The notes under the pieces are model-generated. The model made no database searches. It was not told the DNA's origin and saw nothing but the letters and a program-made list of their open reading frames with translations. A program made the position numbers and the translations under genes. Shown in pieces: positions 25,579 through 35,669 of a stretch of 64,000 nucleotides of DNA. The stretch is taken from contig BSYQ01000005.1 of assembly GCA_030272585.1 (NCBI GenBank), forward strand, positions 1,488,001-1,552,000. Reading direction: 5' to 3'. Positions within the stretch are counted from its first letter, which is position 1. Every line of letters starts with the position of its first letter. Source of the stretch: Bryopsis sp. KO-2023 (lineage: Eukaryota; Chlorophyta; Ulvophyceae; Bryopsidales; Bryopsidaceae).

Positions 25579-26861
25579 ATCAACATAGATCAATGCAAGC
25601 CAAAAAAGAAAAGAATGCCAGGCATTTAACCAAAGAAGAAGAAAACTTGCTTCCACAGCGCTGGTGGTATTTAGAATTGGAAGAAATGGCTGAAAGGAAA
25701 AACCATGCACATATTGACAGAAGTTCGATGCATGGATGGAGAGTCTTTTTTTGTGGAGATGTTTCGTTTGGATTTTATGACAAGGAGGGTTTGCTGGTTG
25801 GGCATTCTTATGGCGGTGGTGGTGGGTTTTCTTTTTTCGTTTGTTTTGGTGGTGGTGGAGGGAGGGTGCTTGTGTTTTCTGATCAAGTAGGTTATGAGAC
25901 TAGAACACATGACTGTAACATTTTTTTTCATAAAATCTTCCTGGAGCAGTGGATTTTTGCTTTTAGTGTGTTCGGACCTCATCACGGACGGCAATGGCAA
26001 AAACCCACTTGTGCTGGGATGAGGCAGACATGGTGCAGATTTGCTGCAAATGGAACTCACCAGTTGACTGTGTTGGCTGTGTAGACTGCAGTGGGGATCC
26101 CTCTTTTTCGGTCTCGATGCAGTTACTCAACAAATCAACATACAAAATAGAAAATAGAAAAAGAGGATGCCTCATTCCTGATGCTTGATGCATCAACCCT
26201 GAAGCATAATTGAAACATGCTTGAGGAAGGAGAAGCAGAATTGTGCATGGCCGAAGGATGGCATCCATGTCAGGTTGGGCTGGCCCAAGAAGAGAGGGGT
26301 TGATTGGCCATTTCGTACCGTTTTTTTTTTTCCGATCACTGGACAAAATTTCTATATTCCAGCAAGGCGTTGCAACTCATGATGCGACGGCACGCCGAAG
26401 ACAACGTTGCAACGCAACGCTTGTATGAGGGATCAATCAATCAGTCGTTGCTTATTAACGGCCGTTAATTGCCGTTGCCGTTGCCGTTCCGTTGTCGTTA
26501 AGGAAAATCGGCCTGGCGCACAACTCTGATGGCGCCCCATTCTCTGTCTGAGGTACTGAGGCGCTGGGCGGAGTTGAGGGTTCAGCGGCTGGTGGCACTC
26601 CAGGTTCAGACACAGTTTCGGAAGGCTCCCCCGGCTGTGGCTCCCCCTACTGGGGCTCTCCTGGCTGAGGTATGTTGGGTGAGGTCTCTTCTGGCAGCTG
26701 CAAGCCCTCACCGGGGGCATCTCCAGGCTCAGGTGCACCAGGTAGCAGTGGGTTGCTCAGAGGGTTGATTATCTGGCTGGAATGCAGTCATTGACGCGTC
26801 CTGCCCTGGAAGTCTTCCTGGCCTCTTACGTAACCCGCTCCGTGCAGAATGATGAGTTATT
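25579..26861. other. SR-gene 3' flank and pre-insertion host sequence
   Basis: No recognisable gene. A perfect 14-bp palindrome TTAACGGCCGTTAA lies at about 26455-26468 beside GCCGTT repeats. From 26.5 to 26.8 kb the DNA is GC-rich with Pro/Ser/Gln-rich open frames on the minus strand. It might be an old coding or transposon fragment, but no domain is visible. Confidence 0.4.
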
Positions 26862-27421
26862 TGAATGATAAGACTGTATCAAAATCAGACCTGGGCCCGA
26901 CCGGACCGGCAGCGAAAAACCGGTCCGGTCCGGTCCAACCTGTCCATGGACCGGCTGACCTGTCCGGTCCTGTCCGGTCCAACGAAAAAACGCCGGTCCT
27001 TGCAAGACCGGACAGGTTGTGACCTGTCCGGTCCTGTCCACTCCGGTCCAGTCAACCTCGGAAATCTGCAGAAATCTGGACCGGTTTTCTGACAGATTTT
27101 CCGTTTTTAGACAGGTCACACCCACATTTCGCCTTTATTAGACCGGCGATGTGACCTGTCTAAAACCGGAACGACCCTGTCTTGACAGGGTTGTTCTCCT
27201 GTTTTAGACCGGCTCCAGGTCGGTCTGGACAGGTGGGCTGCCTGTCCAGACCGACCTGGAGCCTGTCTAGAACAGGTCGCACAATTAAGCACTTTTAACG
27301 TGCTAATTGTGTATCAATCGATTGGGAACTGATTCAATTGATTAAAGAACGAAGTATTATTTATTATATGCATTTTTATTGCATGAATGACGTGAGCCAA
27401 GCCCACCAGCCACCGACTAGA

Positions 27422-27500
27422 GGGAGTCGGTCGACTCAAGGAGGATTCGAACCCGGGTTGGCTAAGCCCGAGTCGAAGACACTATCGCTAGTGGACCCCA
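27422..27500 (-). other. tRNA-related sequence in left arm of the palindrome
   Basis: Inverted copy of the tRNA-like block in the right arm. A B-box GGTTCGAATCC is read on the minus strand (about 27443-27453) and an A-box-like TAGCGATAGTG upstream of it (27482-27492). Confidence 0.5.
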
Positions 27501-27604
27501 CCACAGGGACGCTCAAAAGGGGGTCGTTACTTTTAAGTACCCGTTTAATTTTCCAAAATTAAACGGGTACTTAAAAGTAACGACCCCCTTGTGAGCGTCC
27601 CTGT

Positions 27605-27685
27605 GGTGGGGTCCACTAGCGATAGTGTCTTCGACTCGGGCTTAGCCAACCCGGGTTCGAATCCTCCTTGAGTCGACCGACTCCC
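27605..27685 (+). other. tRNA-related sequence (A and B boxes) in right arm of the palindrome
   Basis: TAGCGATAGTG (A-box-like, about 27617) and GGTTCGAATCC (perfect B box, about 27655) are spaced as in tRNA genes and SINE heads. I could not fold a complete cloverleaf with a clear acceptor stem, so it is called tRNA-derived, not a tRNA gene. Confidence 0.5.
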
Positions 27686-28637
27686 TCTAGTCGGTGGTTG
27701 GTGGGCTTGGCTCACGTCATTCATGCATTAAAAATGTATATAATAAATAATACTTTGTTCTTTAATCCATTGAATCAGTTCTCAGTCGATTAACACATTA
27801 AAAAGTGCTTAATTGTGTGACCTGTTCTAGACAGGTGCCAGGTCGGTCTGGACAGGCGGCCCACCTGTCCAGACCGACTTGGAGTCGGTCTAAAACAGGT
27901 CATATTGGGCGTCACATCGGTCTAAAACAGGGTCACACCGGTCTAAAACAGGTCACACGAGTATGACCGTACTAGACAGGCGACAACCTGTCTGGAAAGG
28001 TCAAATCCGGTCCAGAAAGGTCAAATCCGGTCTAGAAAAGGTGGCCTTTACTAGACCGGATTTGACCTTTCTTGGACCGGATTTGACCTTTCCAGACCGG
28101 ATTTGACCTGTCTAAGAAAGGTCAAATCCGGTCCAGAAACTGGTTGCCGGTCCGGTCCGGTCCGGTCCAACGGGTCGGCGCCCAGGTCTGATCAAAATCT
28201 TACAAAAACCTGTTTGCTTGCCCACAACTAATACTTCCCAATCCAGCCTGACAGTAACCAAACTCTAACTGTCATCCTTCCTGACTTCGCACAATCCTAA
28301 CCCTCCCAACTAAGTCATACAGTCACTTCTCTCCTACAGGCCTCCCCCACGATGCTTAATCGTGCCCTCACGATTGCCTTTAAAACCCACAGTCCAACAT
28401 CTTTTCGAAAAACTACACCATTCCCAAACTTTTCCTTCCCTCTGTTTTGCCCATTCCAGAAAATATTGTTCACTGACATCATATCATCCCTCACAGAGTT
28501 CGTAAACACCAACCCATAAAAACCCTTTGCCCTCATCTTCTTTCCAATCCATTCCATCGCTCAAAAAAAAAACTACCACGCAATCCCATTCTCCACTCAA
28601 ACATTACTCGCACAAAAAAAACAGTTTGAAAAGTGCC

Positions 28638-28874
28638 TTACTTCAGCGTTTTTATTTGCCAATCGGCAAACAACTTACCCTGAACACGTACCGCTCCTCG
28701 CTCTCCAACCCAGTCCACCTCGTATGGCCCTCGCCAGTAGACCTCCACCTTGCTCCTGTGTTTTGGATCAGTCAATACCATGACGTGATCGCCTTGCCGA
28801 ATATGATCCTTGCCTCCACACGCACTATTGCGTGCCCACTGGTCCCTTTTTTTCGCCCATGACGTCCAGCGCAT
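28638..28874 (-). CDS. Integrase C-terminal-like tail ORF of the outer element
   Basis: The frame encodes IRQGDHVMVL, then YWRGPYEVDWVG, and ends WQIKTLK, about 78 aa. This matches the pattern GD-V-V-x(n)-W-GP-(Y/F)-V-x(n)-LK seen at the end of Ty3/gypsy and BEL integrases. It overlaps the end of the long ORF in the +1 frame at an AAAAAAAGGG run (about 28843-28852). No reverse transcriptase or integrase core is present, so this is a remnant or a captured short piece. Confidence 0.45.
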   Translation of the reverse strand: MRWTSWAKKRDQWARNSACGGKDHIRQGDHVMVLTDPKHRSKVEVYWRGPYEVDWVGERGAVRVQGKLFADWQIKTLK

Positions 28875-29127
28875 GATCCCGAATCAATCCCAAGCAGCCC
28901 AATTCTTTCCTCACCTCCATCACTGGAACTACAACTCCACTTTCTGCCATCCAGCAAACTCCTCCTGGATCCCACAGACTGATTCGAAGTCTCCCACTGC
29001 TTGTGTCGTTTTGCTGAGGCCCTTTGTGCGCATCCTCCTTCATTCTTGGTCGTAGCATGCACGCATTTCCATCCCATTTGATGTCAAAAGGTTCAATTGT
29101 CCTTGGAAGAACAGAAGCGTCCTTTCC

Positions 29128-29339
29128 TGTAGAGGGTCACGTTGTTGATGAGAGGGAGTGGTCGTGAGAGAGAGAGGTGGTCGGGGTCACAAGCTCTATC
29201 GAGCGTCAATGTCTTACACAGGTCAAAATACGGTCCTCGATACAATCCCAATAGTGCCCTTTATCCTAACTCTATGTCGGACACCGAGAAAGTCAATCAC
29301 GTGGCTCTAACTAGCCCGATAATCAGTAACCCGACTACA
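29128..29339 (-). repeat. 3' LTR of the chromovirus
   Basis: 212 bp, identical by eye to the LTR at 35458-35669. About 725 bp of non-coding sequence separate it from the polyprotein stop codon. Confidence 0.96.
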
Positions 29340-30065
29340 ATCCCCTCCACCTCACCGACTAAACTCCAGTCAGGCGAGTGAGGTCACATCTATCAAAATC
29401 CAAAAGAGCAACTCAAGATCGTATCCCAAAAATCAGTCCAAAGTCCGTCAAAGTCCAAATCCGAATCAATCCGAGAATAGAGGGAAAAACGTCCCACTAT
29501 CCCTTTCTCTCAAGCGAGCCAATCCAAAAAGCAAAGCTCAGTTCATCTCATTCTAACCCACTCAAGTTCGAATCCAGCCCAAGTCAATTCAATAAACAGT
29601 CAATCAATCAATGTCCCACTGACTCCCAACTAGCAAATGAACAGTTCACAGCCAGCACTCTAGCAAACTCCCCTCCAGAAACATAATCAAATCATTCAAA
29701 GTCCAGGAAGTGCTAGGGAGTACAGAAAAATCAAAACACAGGAATCCAGTCCCTAGAATTCCAAATGTTCCAGTAAAAATAAGAAATCCCCAGTCAATAA
29801 ACAATCAGGTCATTCAGGTTCCAAAACACTAGCCTCTTCCCAGGCTACCCAAATTCGATTTCCTTTTTACTTCCTTTTCGAATCTTCTTTTCTAAAAACT
29901 TCCACTTCGACTTCGATCGGTTTCCAGCGACTTACCCAAAGCAGTCTGCGGTCGCCTAGCGGTAGTACCCATCACGCAATCCGATAACCGCCCCCTCGCG
30001 ATCCGTCAGTCTGTAGGTATTCCGGTCGTTCTTCGCCTCGATCGTCGTAAAGTCGTCACCACCAA

Positions 30066-33000
30066 TCACGTCCGCCCCCGAAGGATAGCTTCTTCCTTCG
30101 TAGGCTGGAGTCCGACCAGTTGGTGGTATGCCGCCACCCTTTCTGACGCGTTAACCAAGTGCTTCCACGGCTCCCAGGAATCGTGTTCGATTCCATAGCC
30201 GACCCAGCGAATCAGATATCTCCTCGTCACCTTCCGTCCACGTTTCGTTTCCTTGTGATCCAGCACCCTCTCGACTTCGTATTCGAGTTCCTCTTCATTA
30301 ATCACCGGTGCTGGCGGCTCTGGCTCAGGTCGTCGAAAGTCTGACGACTCCTTAAATCTCCGCAATCTCACAATATGGAAAACGTCGTGAATTTTCCACG
30401 TCTCCGGTAACTTCAGCTTATACGCAACCTGTCCGACTCTTGCGACAACTTCAAACGGTCCCACGAAACGTGGTCCGAGCTTCGGCGAAATCCCGCTGCC
30501 AGCAAATGACAGATTCTGGGTCGTCAACAAAACTCGTTCTCCAACCGCGAACTCTTCTTCACGTCGCGACTTGTCGGCATACTTCCGTTGCCTCTCCTGA
30601 GCTTGTTTCCACAGTTGTTTAGCCAAATCCAAGTCATTCTTCATATTCGACAGAATGTCGTGCACGCCGCGAATCTCGCTCTCGACGCGTCGACCTCCGA
30701 TAAGCGCCATCGGCACTAACGGGTGCTCCCCTGAGTTCAAATAGAAGGGCGTGTGACCTGTCGACGTATGCTTTCCATTGTTGTACGCGAACTCGGCGGC
30801 CGGCAATCTCTCGTCCCAGTCGCGCCGTCGTGCGTCGACATAACAGCGTAGCGTCTCCTCTAACACGCGGTTCATCCTCTCCGTTTGTCCGTCGGTCTGC
30901 GGGTGGAACGCCGAACTCATCTTCAAAGACGTCCCACTCAACTCCATTAGTCGTCGCCAGAATGCTGAGACGAATCGACTGTCGCGGTCCGACACCAAAC
31001 TCGTCGGCATCCCGTGGTGTCGCCACACCTCTCTGAAGAATATGTCTGCCAAATCCCTGGCAGACGCGCTCGTCGACGTCGGTATGAAGTGCGTCATTTT
31101 GCTCAGCCGGTCGACGAACACCACAATCGCCGAATGTCCTCGTTCCGTTTCTGGAAGCTGCACGATCAAGTCGAGACTGACCGACTCCCAGCGTCGTTCC
31201 GGTATCGGAAGCGGCTGTAACTTCCCAGCTGGAAGCTTCGCTTCTGCCTTAGATTTCTGGCATTTAGGACATGTTCTGCAATATTCAGCCACATCCTTAT
31301 CCAATCTTCTCCAGTAAAAATATCTCTTGATTAGATCAAGAGTCCTTTCTCTGCCCTTGTGGCCTGCCACGGCTGAGTCATGTGCCTCTTTCAGGACATC
31401 ATGTCTGATGGATGTGGGGATGACTAATTGCCCAGTATTCTTCATGAGAATTCCTTCCTGTAACTTGCATTGTTTGATGACATTTGCATCCTGTTTTTCC
31501 AGGAGTTCCTTGATGTTGATGCAATATCCATCCTTTCCTTGCTCAGTTCTGATCTTTTCTCTTGGTATCTTCACTTGTTCCACTTGACTTCTTGTCAACA
31601 CATTCAGGGATGGGGCTCCTCCATCCATAGTTTGATTCTGTGCCATGTTTGCCTCCATTCTGCAACTGTCTGCATCATTTACCAGTCGCTGTCCAAGTGG
31701 TCTTAACTTCTCAGGGATCCCATCAGATTCCTCTCCAGAAGACCAACATTTCAACTCAGTTGCTTGTGGATTAATCCTCACTTCTTTCTTGGACTTTCCC
31801 TCACTCTTAGGTGGTTTTAGAGCTGCCACTGGACCTTCATTCAACTCATCAGTCGAAATTCCAGTCTCTACTGGTTTGCCTGTGCCAGGGGTGTTTTCTT
31901 CCTCTTCCCCTCCACTTCCTTTGTTCTTTTGTTCCAGTGGTAGCCCCGAAGGCTTCCTTACACCTGTGCTATCTCCAGCACCAGATGTTTCCAGCAGTTT
32001 GTTTATTTCAGTCTGTGATAGCATATCCCCAGTTTGCTTCTCAATCAGACTCCCTTGTTCAGTTTGGTTGATATTTGGTTTTGGTTCTCTGTTGGGTGTT
32101 TGGAGAGAACTAAGTCCCCCCTCCTGTTCCATTGTTTTCTGATTCTGTAGTCCTTTTTCTGCCTGTTTTCCTTGGTGGTCATTCGACTCATTCGCCTTCA
32201 GTAATGTTCTGTTTTCCGCTTCTGCAACTTTTCGACCAACACATTCGCTTCTCCACGTCTCAATTACTTTGCCTGACGACTTCTGTTGGGCTGACGACTC
32301 CTCATCCCCTCCTGAACTCAATCCAGAACTCCGATTGGGTTGAGGACACCTACTCAAGGCGTCGGCCACAACGTTGTCCGTCCCTTTTATGTGCACAGTG
32401 TCGAAGTCGAACGGTGCTAGGAACTGCGTCCATCGCACCTGTCTCCGAGTCAATCCTTTTTGAGTGTCGAGCCAAACCAAACTCGCATTATCTGTTCTCA
32501 ACACGAAGTGCCGCCCCTCCAGATATGTGCGCCATTTCTTAAGGCAGTGCACAATCGCAAGGAGCTCCTGCTCGTGAACAGGATAGTTCTGTTCGGCCTC
32601 CGTAAACTTGTGTGACTCAAAACAAATAGGGTGTAACCCTTTTTCCGTTCGCTGCATTAGAACACCACCGATGCCAGCTTGCGACGCATCTGTCGCCACC
32701 ACCACTGGAAGTTCGTCGTCGAAGTGCTTCAGCACTGGCGTCGTTGTCATAGCCGTTTTTAAAGACTCGAAAGCCTGCCGCTCCAGCCGTCCCCAATTCC
32801 AACCATTGTGTTTTTTCGTTAGATTTGTCAAAGGGGCAGCGAGCACCGAAAAGTTCCTGACGAACCTTCGGTAAAACGAACACAGTCCTAAAAAACTGCG
32901 AACGTCGTGTACAGACTTCGGCGTCGGCCATTCTTTTATCGACTTAACTTTTTCCGCCGTGGGGTAAGTTCCATCCCGTTCCAGCCACGTTCCCAGAAAC

Positions 33001-35363
33001 TCGACGCCGCTCTTTCCGAACTCACACTTACTGCACTTTGCATACAGTCCCTGCTCCTCCAGCTTCTCCAGCACCAGACGCACGTGGTCGGCGTGCGAGT
33101 CGGCATCCTTACTGAAAATCAGCACGTCGTCTAGAAACACTAGAACGAAATTGTCGAGGTAGGGGCGGAGGGTGTCGTTCATCAGCCGCATGAAATAGGC
33201 CGGTGCGTCTGCAAACCCGAACGGCATCACTAACCACTCGAAGTGGCCGTAACGAGTTCGGAACGCCGACTTGTGGATGTGTTCGTTCTTGATGCGGACC
33301 TGCCAGTAACCGCTCCTTAAGTCTATTTTCGTGAACCAGCGCGCTCCTTCCACTTGGTCCACCATTTCGTCCATTCGTGGGAGCGAATATTTCGAGCGGA
33401 GTGTTTGTTTGTTAAGCATCCTGTAGTCGATGCAAAAACGAAGAGTCCCGTCTGCTTTTGGCGCGAACAGGACGGGAGCTCCGTATGGACTATGTGAAGG
33501 CCTTATCATTCCGTGGTTGAGAAGGTAGTCGAGTTGCTTTCGCAGTTCCTTGAGTTCAGCCGGGCTTAACCGGTAGATCGGTCGTGAGACCGGTTGCGCC
33601 CCTTCCTGCTCGTTAATCTCAAAGTCGAATTTTCGGTGGGGTGGAAGCTTCGTCGGTAAGTCGTCGGGGAACCGATCTGCATGACGACGAAGCACTGCCT
33701 TGAGTTTTTCCAGTTCCTCTGGCAGTTTGTCAATCATAGCTTCCAGTTTCGAATCCACTTTCACACTTCCAGTTCTGGGCACTCCCATTGGATTCTCCTT
33801 TATTCGATTTGGCTTAGCTTGGTTAGGAGTCTCAACGTTCGTGACAGAATCGGCTTGAGTTCCACTTGGTCCATCAATTCTGTCCCCCAGTTTATTCGTT
33901 GATCTGGTGTGGTCTGTGTTCGATTCCTTCCTTTGGTTCACTTTCTCAGTTCCTCCAGATTTCCCGATATCTGTGTTCAGTTTCGTTTCCAGTTCTGTAG
34001 CTTCCTTTTTGTGAGTCGCAGTTCCTTTCGACTTGTCTTGTCTTTCAGCAATCGACTTCTCATTCAGCAGTTCAGCCATTCTCAATTCTCCTCCGGTTCT
34101 TATGCCTCCACATTCCTCCGAATTTTTCCACTCCATGAAATCCTCCGAATCATCATTATCTCCGACATCATGAATCCACAGCGAAAACACCTCATCGCGA
34201 CCTCTGCGCATGATCTTCGACATTTGTTTCGCCGAAATCAGATTCAAATTCCGCGCACTGTGGCCACCTCCAGCATCATCGCCGTAGTACCCCTGTAACT
34301 CCAAATCCTTCTTTCCAGGACGACAGATTTTCAGTTTGTGTGATACCCAGTCGATTTTAGGGTTCACATCTGATAACCAACTTTTCCCAAAGATAACATC
34401 ATGTATCAATTCAGCCAGGACCAAAAATTTCCTTCGAATTCGATAAGGTCCGAACCGAATCGTCGTCGTGCATGATCCGACAACATTCGCAACCGAATCG
34501 TCCGCTAATGTCACAGGTCGATGCTTTTTGAATGCATCGATGTTTAATCCCAACCGTTTTACCAACCGTTCTGATATGAATTCCGTCGACGCTCCGCTAT
34601 CGACCAGAACTCGCACTGCTGCATGGCCCAGCGAGCCGTGTAGTTTCAGCAGGGATGTCTTGGATCCCACTCCGGTCACCCTTAGATCCTCCACTGTCGG
34701 CTCCTTTCCGTCGCACGATGCTCCTGCGCTCTGCGATGCTTCATCCTCGCCATCGCTTCCCCTGAAATCCCTCCCTGGATTTCTCGAAATCACCTCTGAT
34801 TCCGACTGACGATCACCAGCCTGATGCACGCCAACTGGTTCCTGAGGCATCGTGGCGCATGGACTCGCCTTCGCCTTGGTCTGCCCCTCAGGTCGATCAT
34901 CGAGCGCACCCGCATTCGTGGACGCCGCATCGTCCTCTGCATGCTCGACATGCATTTTCCCTGACCTGACGCCTGTGACGTCCGTCACACCATTGTCACT
35001 CTCCGTTCCAGAGCTCGTGCTTTTGTTTTCTGACAGTTCCGACTGGTGTAACTTCCTCGCCTGGCGTCTGCCAGTCCTACGAGAAGCTCGTCCCACCGTC
35101 GTTTGTTGATCTCTGCGTTTCACACTTTTCGCAGCATCTGTCAGACGTCGCGACTCTTTCACGATCTCGCTCAACTGTTCCAGCAACGTTTTCTGTCCTT
35201 TAAGGAGTTCGTTCATGTTCTTTTCAACCGTTCCAACACGGTGTTTCAAACCTCTGCACCGACCATCGCCGTTCGACAGTTTCTGGCGGTCGTTGCGTCT
35301 GTTTCGATCGAACTTCTCCTCCTCATATCGTTTCACTTTATGTCCGAGGTTTCTGCTAGCCAT
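30066..35363 (-). CDS. Chromovirus polyprotein (protease, RT, RNase H, integrase, chromodomain)
   Basis: A single 1765-aa ORF starting 95 nt inside the 5' LTR. Order: N-terminal region (1-230, charged, coiled-coil-like, no CCHC zinc knuckle); aspartic protease with VDSGAS (Asp255); reverse transcriptase with FLDDVL (Asp745-Asp746) and MPFGFADAP; RNase H with ATDAS (Asp892); integrase with an HHCC zinc site (H near 1328, CRTCPKC) and the DDE core (SDRDSRF, QTDGQTERMNR); a GPFEV module; and a chromodomain at about 1690-1740 (YLIRWVGYG, DSWEPW). Chromodomains steer such elements to marked chromatin. A spacer of roughly 300 residues, low-complexity and Glu/Lys/Ser/Gly-rich, separates RNase H from integrase and is unusual. 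A canonical gag is not evident; the N-terminal 230 residues may take its place. Confidence 0.95.
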   Translation of the reverse strand: MASRNLGHKVKRYEEEKFDRNRRNDRQKLSNGDGRCRGLKHRVGTVEKNMNELLKGQKTLLEQLSEIVKESRRLTDAAKSVKRRDQQTTVGRASRRTGRRQARKLHQSELSENKSTSSGTESDNGVTDVTGVRSGKMHVEHAEDDAASTNAGALDDRPEGQTKAKASPCATMPQEPVGVHQAGDRQSESEVISRNPGRDFRGSDGEDEASQSAGASCDGKEPTVEDLRVTGVGSKTSLLKLHGSLGHAAVRVLVDSGASTEFISERLVKRLGLNIDAFKKHRPVTLADDSVANVVGSCTTTIRFGPYRIRRKFLVLAELIHDVIFGKSWLSDVNPKIDWVSHKLKICRPGKKDLELQGYYGDDAGGGHSARNLNLISAKQMSKIMRRGRDEVFSLWIHDVGDNDDSEDFMEWKNSEECGGIRTGGELRMAELLNEKSIAERQDKSKGTATHKKEATELETKLNTDIGKSGGTEKVNQRKESNTDHTRSTNKLGDRIDGPSGTQADSVTNVETPNQAKPNRIKENPMGVPRTGSVKVDSKLEAMIDKLPEELEKLKAVLRRHADRFPDDLPTKLPPHRKFDFEINEQEGAQPVSRPIYRLSPAELKELRKQLDYLLNHGMIRPSHSPYGAPVLFAPKADGTLRFCIDYRMLNKQTLRSKYSLPRMDEMVDQVEGARWFTKIDLRSGYWQVRIKNEHIHKSAFRTRYGHFEWLVMPFGFADAPAYFMRLMNDTLRPYLDNFVLVFLDDVLIFSKDADSHADHVRLVLEKLEEQGLYAKCSKCEFGKSGVEFLGTWLERDGTYPTAEKVKSIKEWPTPKSVHDVRSFLGLCSFYRRFVRNFSVLAAPLTNLTKKHNGWNWGRLERQAFESLKTAMTTTPVLKHFDDELPVVVATDASQAGIGGVLMQRTEKGLHPICFESHKFTEAEQNYPVHEQELLAIVHCLKKWRTYLEGRHFVLRTDNASLVWLDTQKGLTRRQVRWTQFLAPFDFDTVHIKGTDNVVADALSRCPQPNRSSGLSSGGDEESSAQQKSSGKVIETWRSECVGRKVAEAENRTLLKANESNDHQGKQAEKGLQNQKTMEQEGGLSSLQTPNREPKPNINQTEQGSLIEKQTGDMLSQTEINKLLETSGAGDSTGVRKPSGLPLEQKNKGSGGEEEENTPGTGKPVETGISTDELNEGPVAALKPPKSEGKSKKEVRINPQATELKCWSSGEESDGIPEKLRPLGQRLVNDADSCRMEANMAQNQTMDGGAPSLNVLTRSQVEQVKIPREKIRTEQGKDGYCINIKELLEKQDANVIKQCKLQEGILMKNTGQLVIPTSIRHDVLKEAHDSAVAGHKGRERTLDLIKRYFYWRRLDKDVAEYCRTCPKCQKSKAEAKLPAGKLQPLPIPERRWESVSLDLIVQLPETERGHSAIVVFVDRLSKMTHFIPTSTSASARDLADIFFREVWRHHGMPTSLVSDRDSRFVSAFWRRLMELSGTSLKMSSAFHPQTDGQTERMNRVLEETLRCYVDARRRDWDERLPAAEFAYNNGKHTSTGHTPFYLNSGEHPLVPMALIGGRRVESEIRGVHDILSNMKNDLDLAKQLWKQAQERQRKYADKSRREEEFAVGERVLLTTQNLSFAGSGISPKLGPRFVGPFEVVARVGQVAYKLKLPETWKIHDVFHIVRLRRFKESSDFRRPEPEPPAPVINEEELEYEVERVLDHKETKRGRKVTRRYLIRWVGYGIEHDSWEPWKHLVNASERVAAYHQLVGLQPTKEEAILRGRT

Positions 35364-35457
35364 GGTCCCAGTTGTACAGTTGAGCGTGACGTCTCTCTGT
35401 GATTCCTCGTTCCTTATCCGATCGTTCCTCGTTGAGAGGTTAAAGCTCCGAAACCAT

Positions 35458-35669
35458 TGTAGAGGGTCACGTTGTTGATGAGAGGGAGTGGTCGTGAGAG
35501 AGAGAGGTGGTCGGGGTCACAAGCTCTATCGAGCGTCAATGTCTTACACAGGTCAAAATACGGTCCTCGATACAATCCCAATAGTGCCCTTTATCCTAAC
35601 TCTATGTCGGACACCGAGAAAGTCAATCACGTGGCTCTAACTAGCCCGATAATCAGTAACCCGACTACA
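35458..35669 (-). repeat. 5' LTR of the chromovirus
   Basis: 212 bp, would hold the promoter for minus-strand transcription of the polyprotein. Identical by eye to the other LTR. Confidence 0.96.

Larger units (their letters stand above)
26886..28190. mobile_element. Palindromic (foldback) hAT-like non-autonomous element
   Basis: The element is 1305 bp, starts CAGACCTGGGC and ends with the exact reverse complement. It is flanked by the 8-bp duplication ATCAAAAT (26878-26885, 28191-28198). An 8-bp duplication with CAG termini is the pattern of hAT transposons. The empty site is present at 37278-37441. The inner arms (about 27240-27550 and 27557-27840) are long near-perfect inverted repeats centred at 27553-27554. 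The outer arms consist of many GACCGG/CCGGTC motifs, like the subterminal repeats that bind hAT transposase. There is no transposase ORF, so it must be moved by an enzyme encoded elsewhere. Confidence 0.87.
26862..28338 (-). repeat. 3' LTR of outer element, split by a palindromic insertion
   Basis: LTR parts 26862-26885 and 28199-28338, plus the 8-bp duplication at 28191-28198. 1477 bp equals 164 + 1305 + 8 exactly. The intact copy at 37278 serves as the empty site. Confidence 0.92.
29128..35669 (-). mobile_element. Complete Ty3/gypsy chromovirus LTR retrotransposon
   Basis: 6542 bp, with 212-bp LTRs at 29128-29339 and 35458-35669 that are identical by eye and have TGTAG...CTACA ends. The target duplication TTTCC is present on both sides (29123-29127, 35670-35674). 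Next to the 5' LTR on the minus strand is TGGTTTCGGAGC, two mismatches from the TGGTATCAGAGC initiator-tRNA-Met primer site. Before the 3' LTR is the purine tract GAGGTGGAGGGG. One intact polyprotein ORF lies inside. Identical LTRs and an open ORF mean a very recent insertion, possibly an active copy. Confidence 0.96.

Noticed and set aside
26433-26768. Pro/Ser/Gln-rich ORFs before the outer element
   Set aside because: Low complexity in both strands, no conserved motif; possibly an old fragment but not supportable.
27422-27685. Functional tRNA genes in the palindrome
   Set aside because: A and B boxes are present, but no complete acceptor stem or anticodon arm could be folded, and the copies lie inside a transposon. 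Treated as tRNA-derived.
31014-34809. Plus-strand ORFs across the chromovirus
   Set aside because: Shadows of the polyprotein frame; no motifs of their own.
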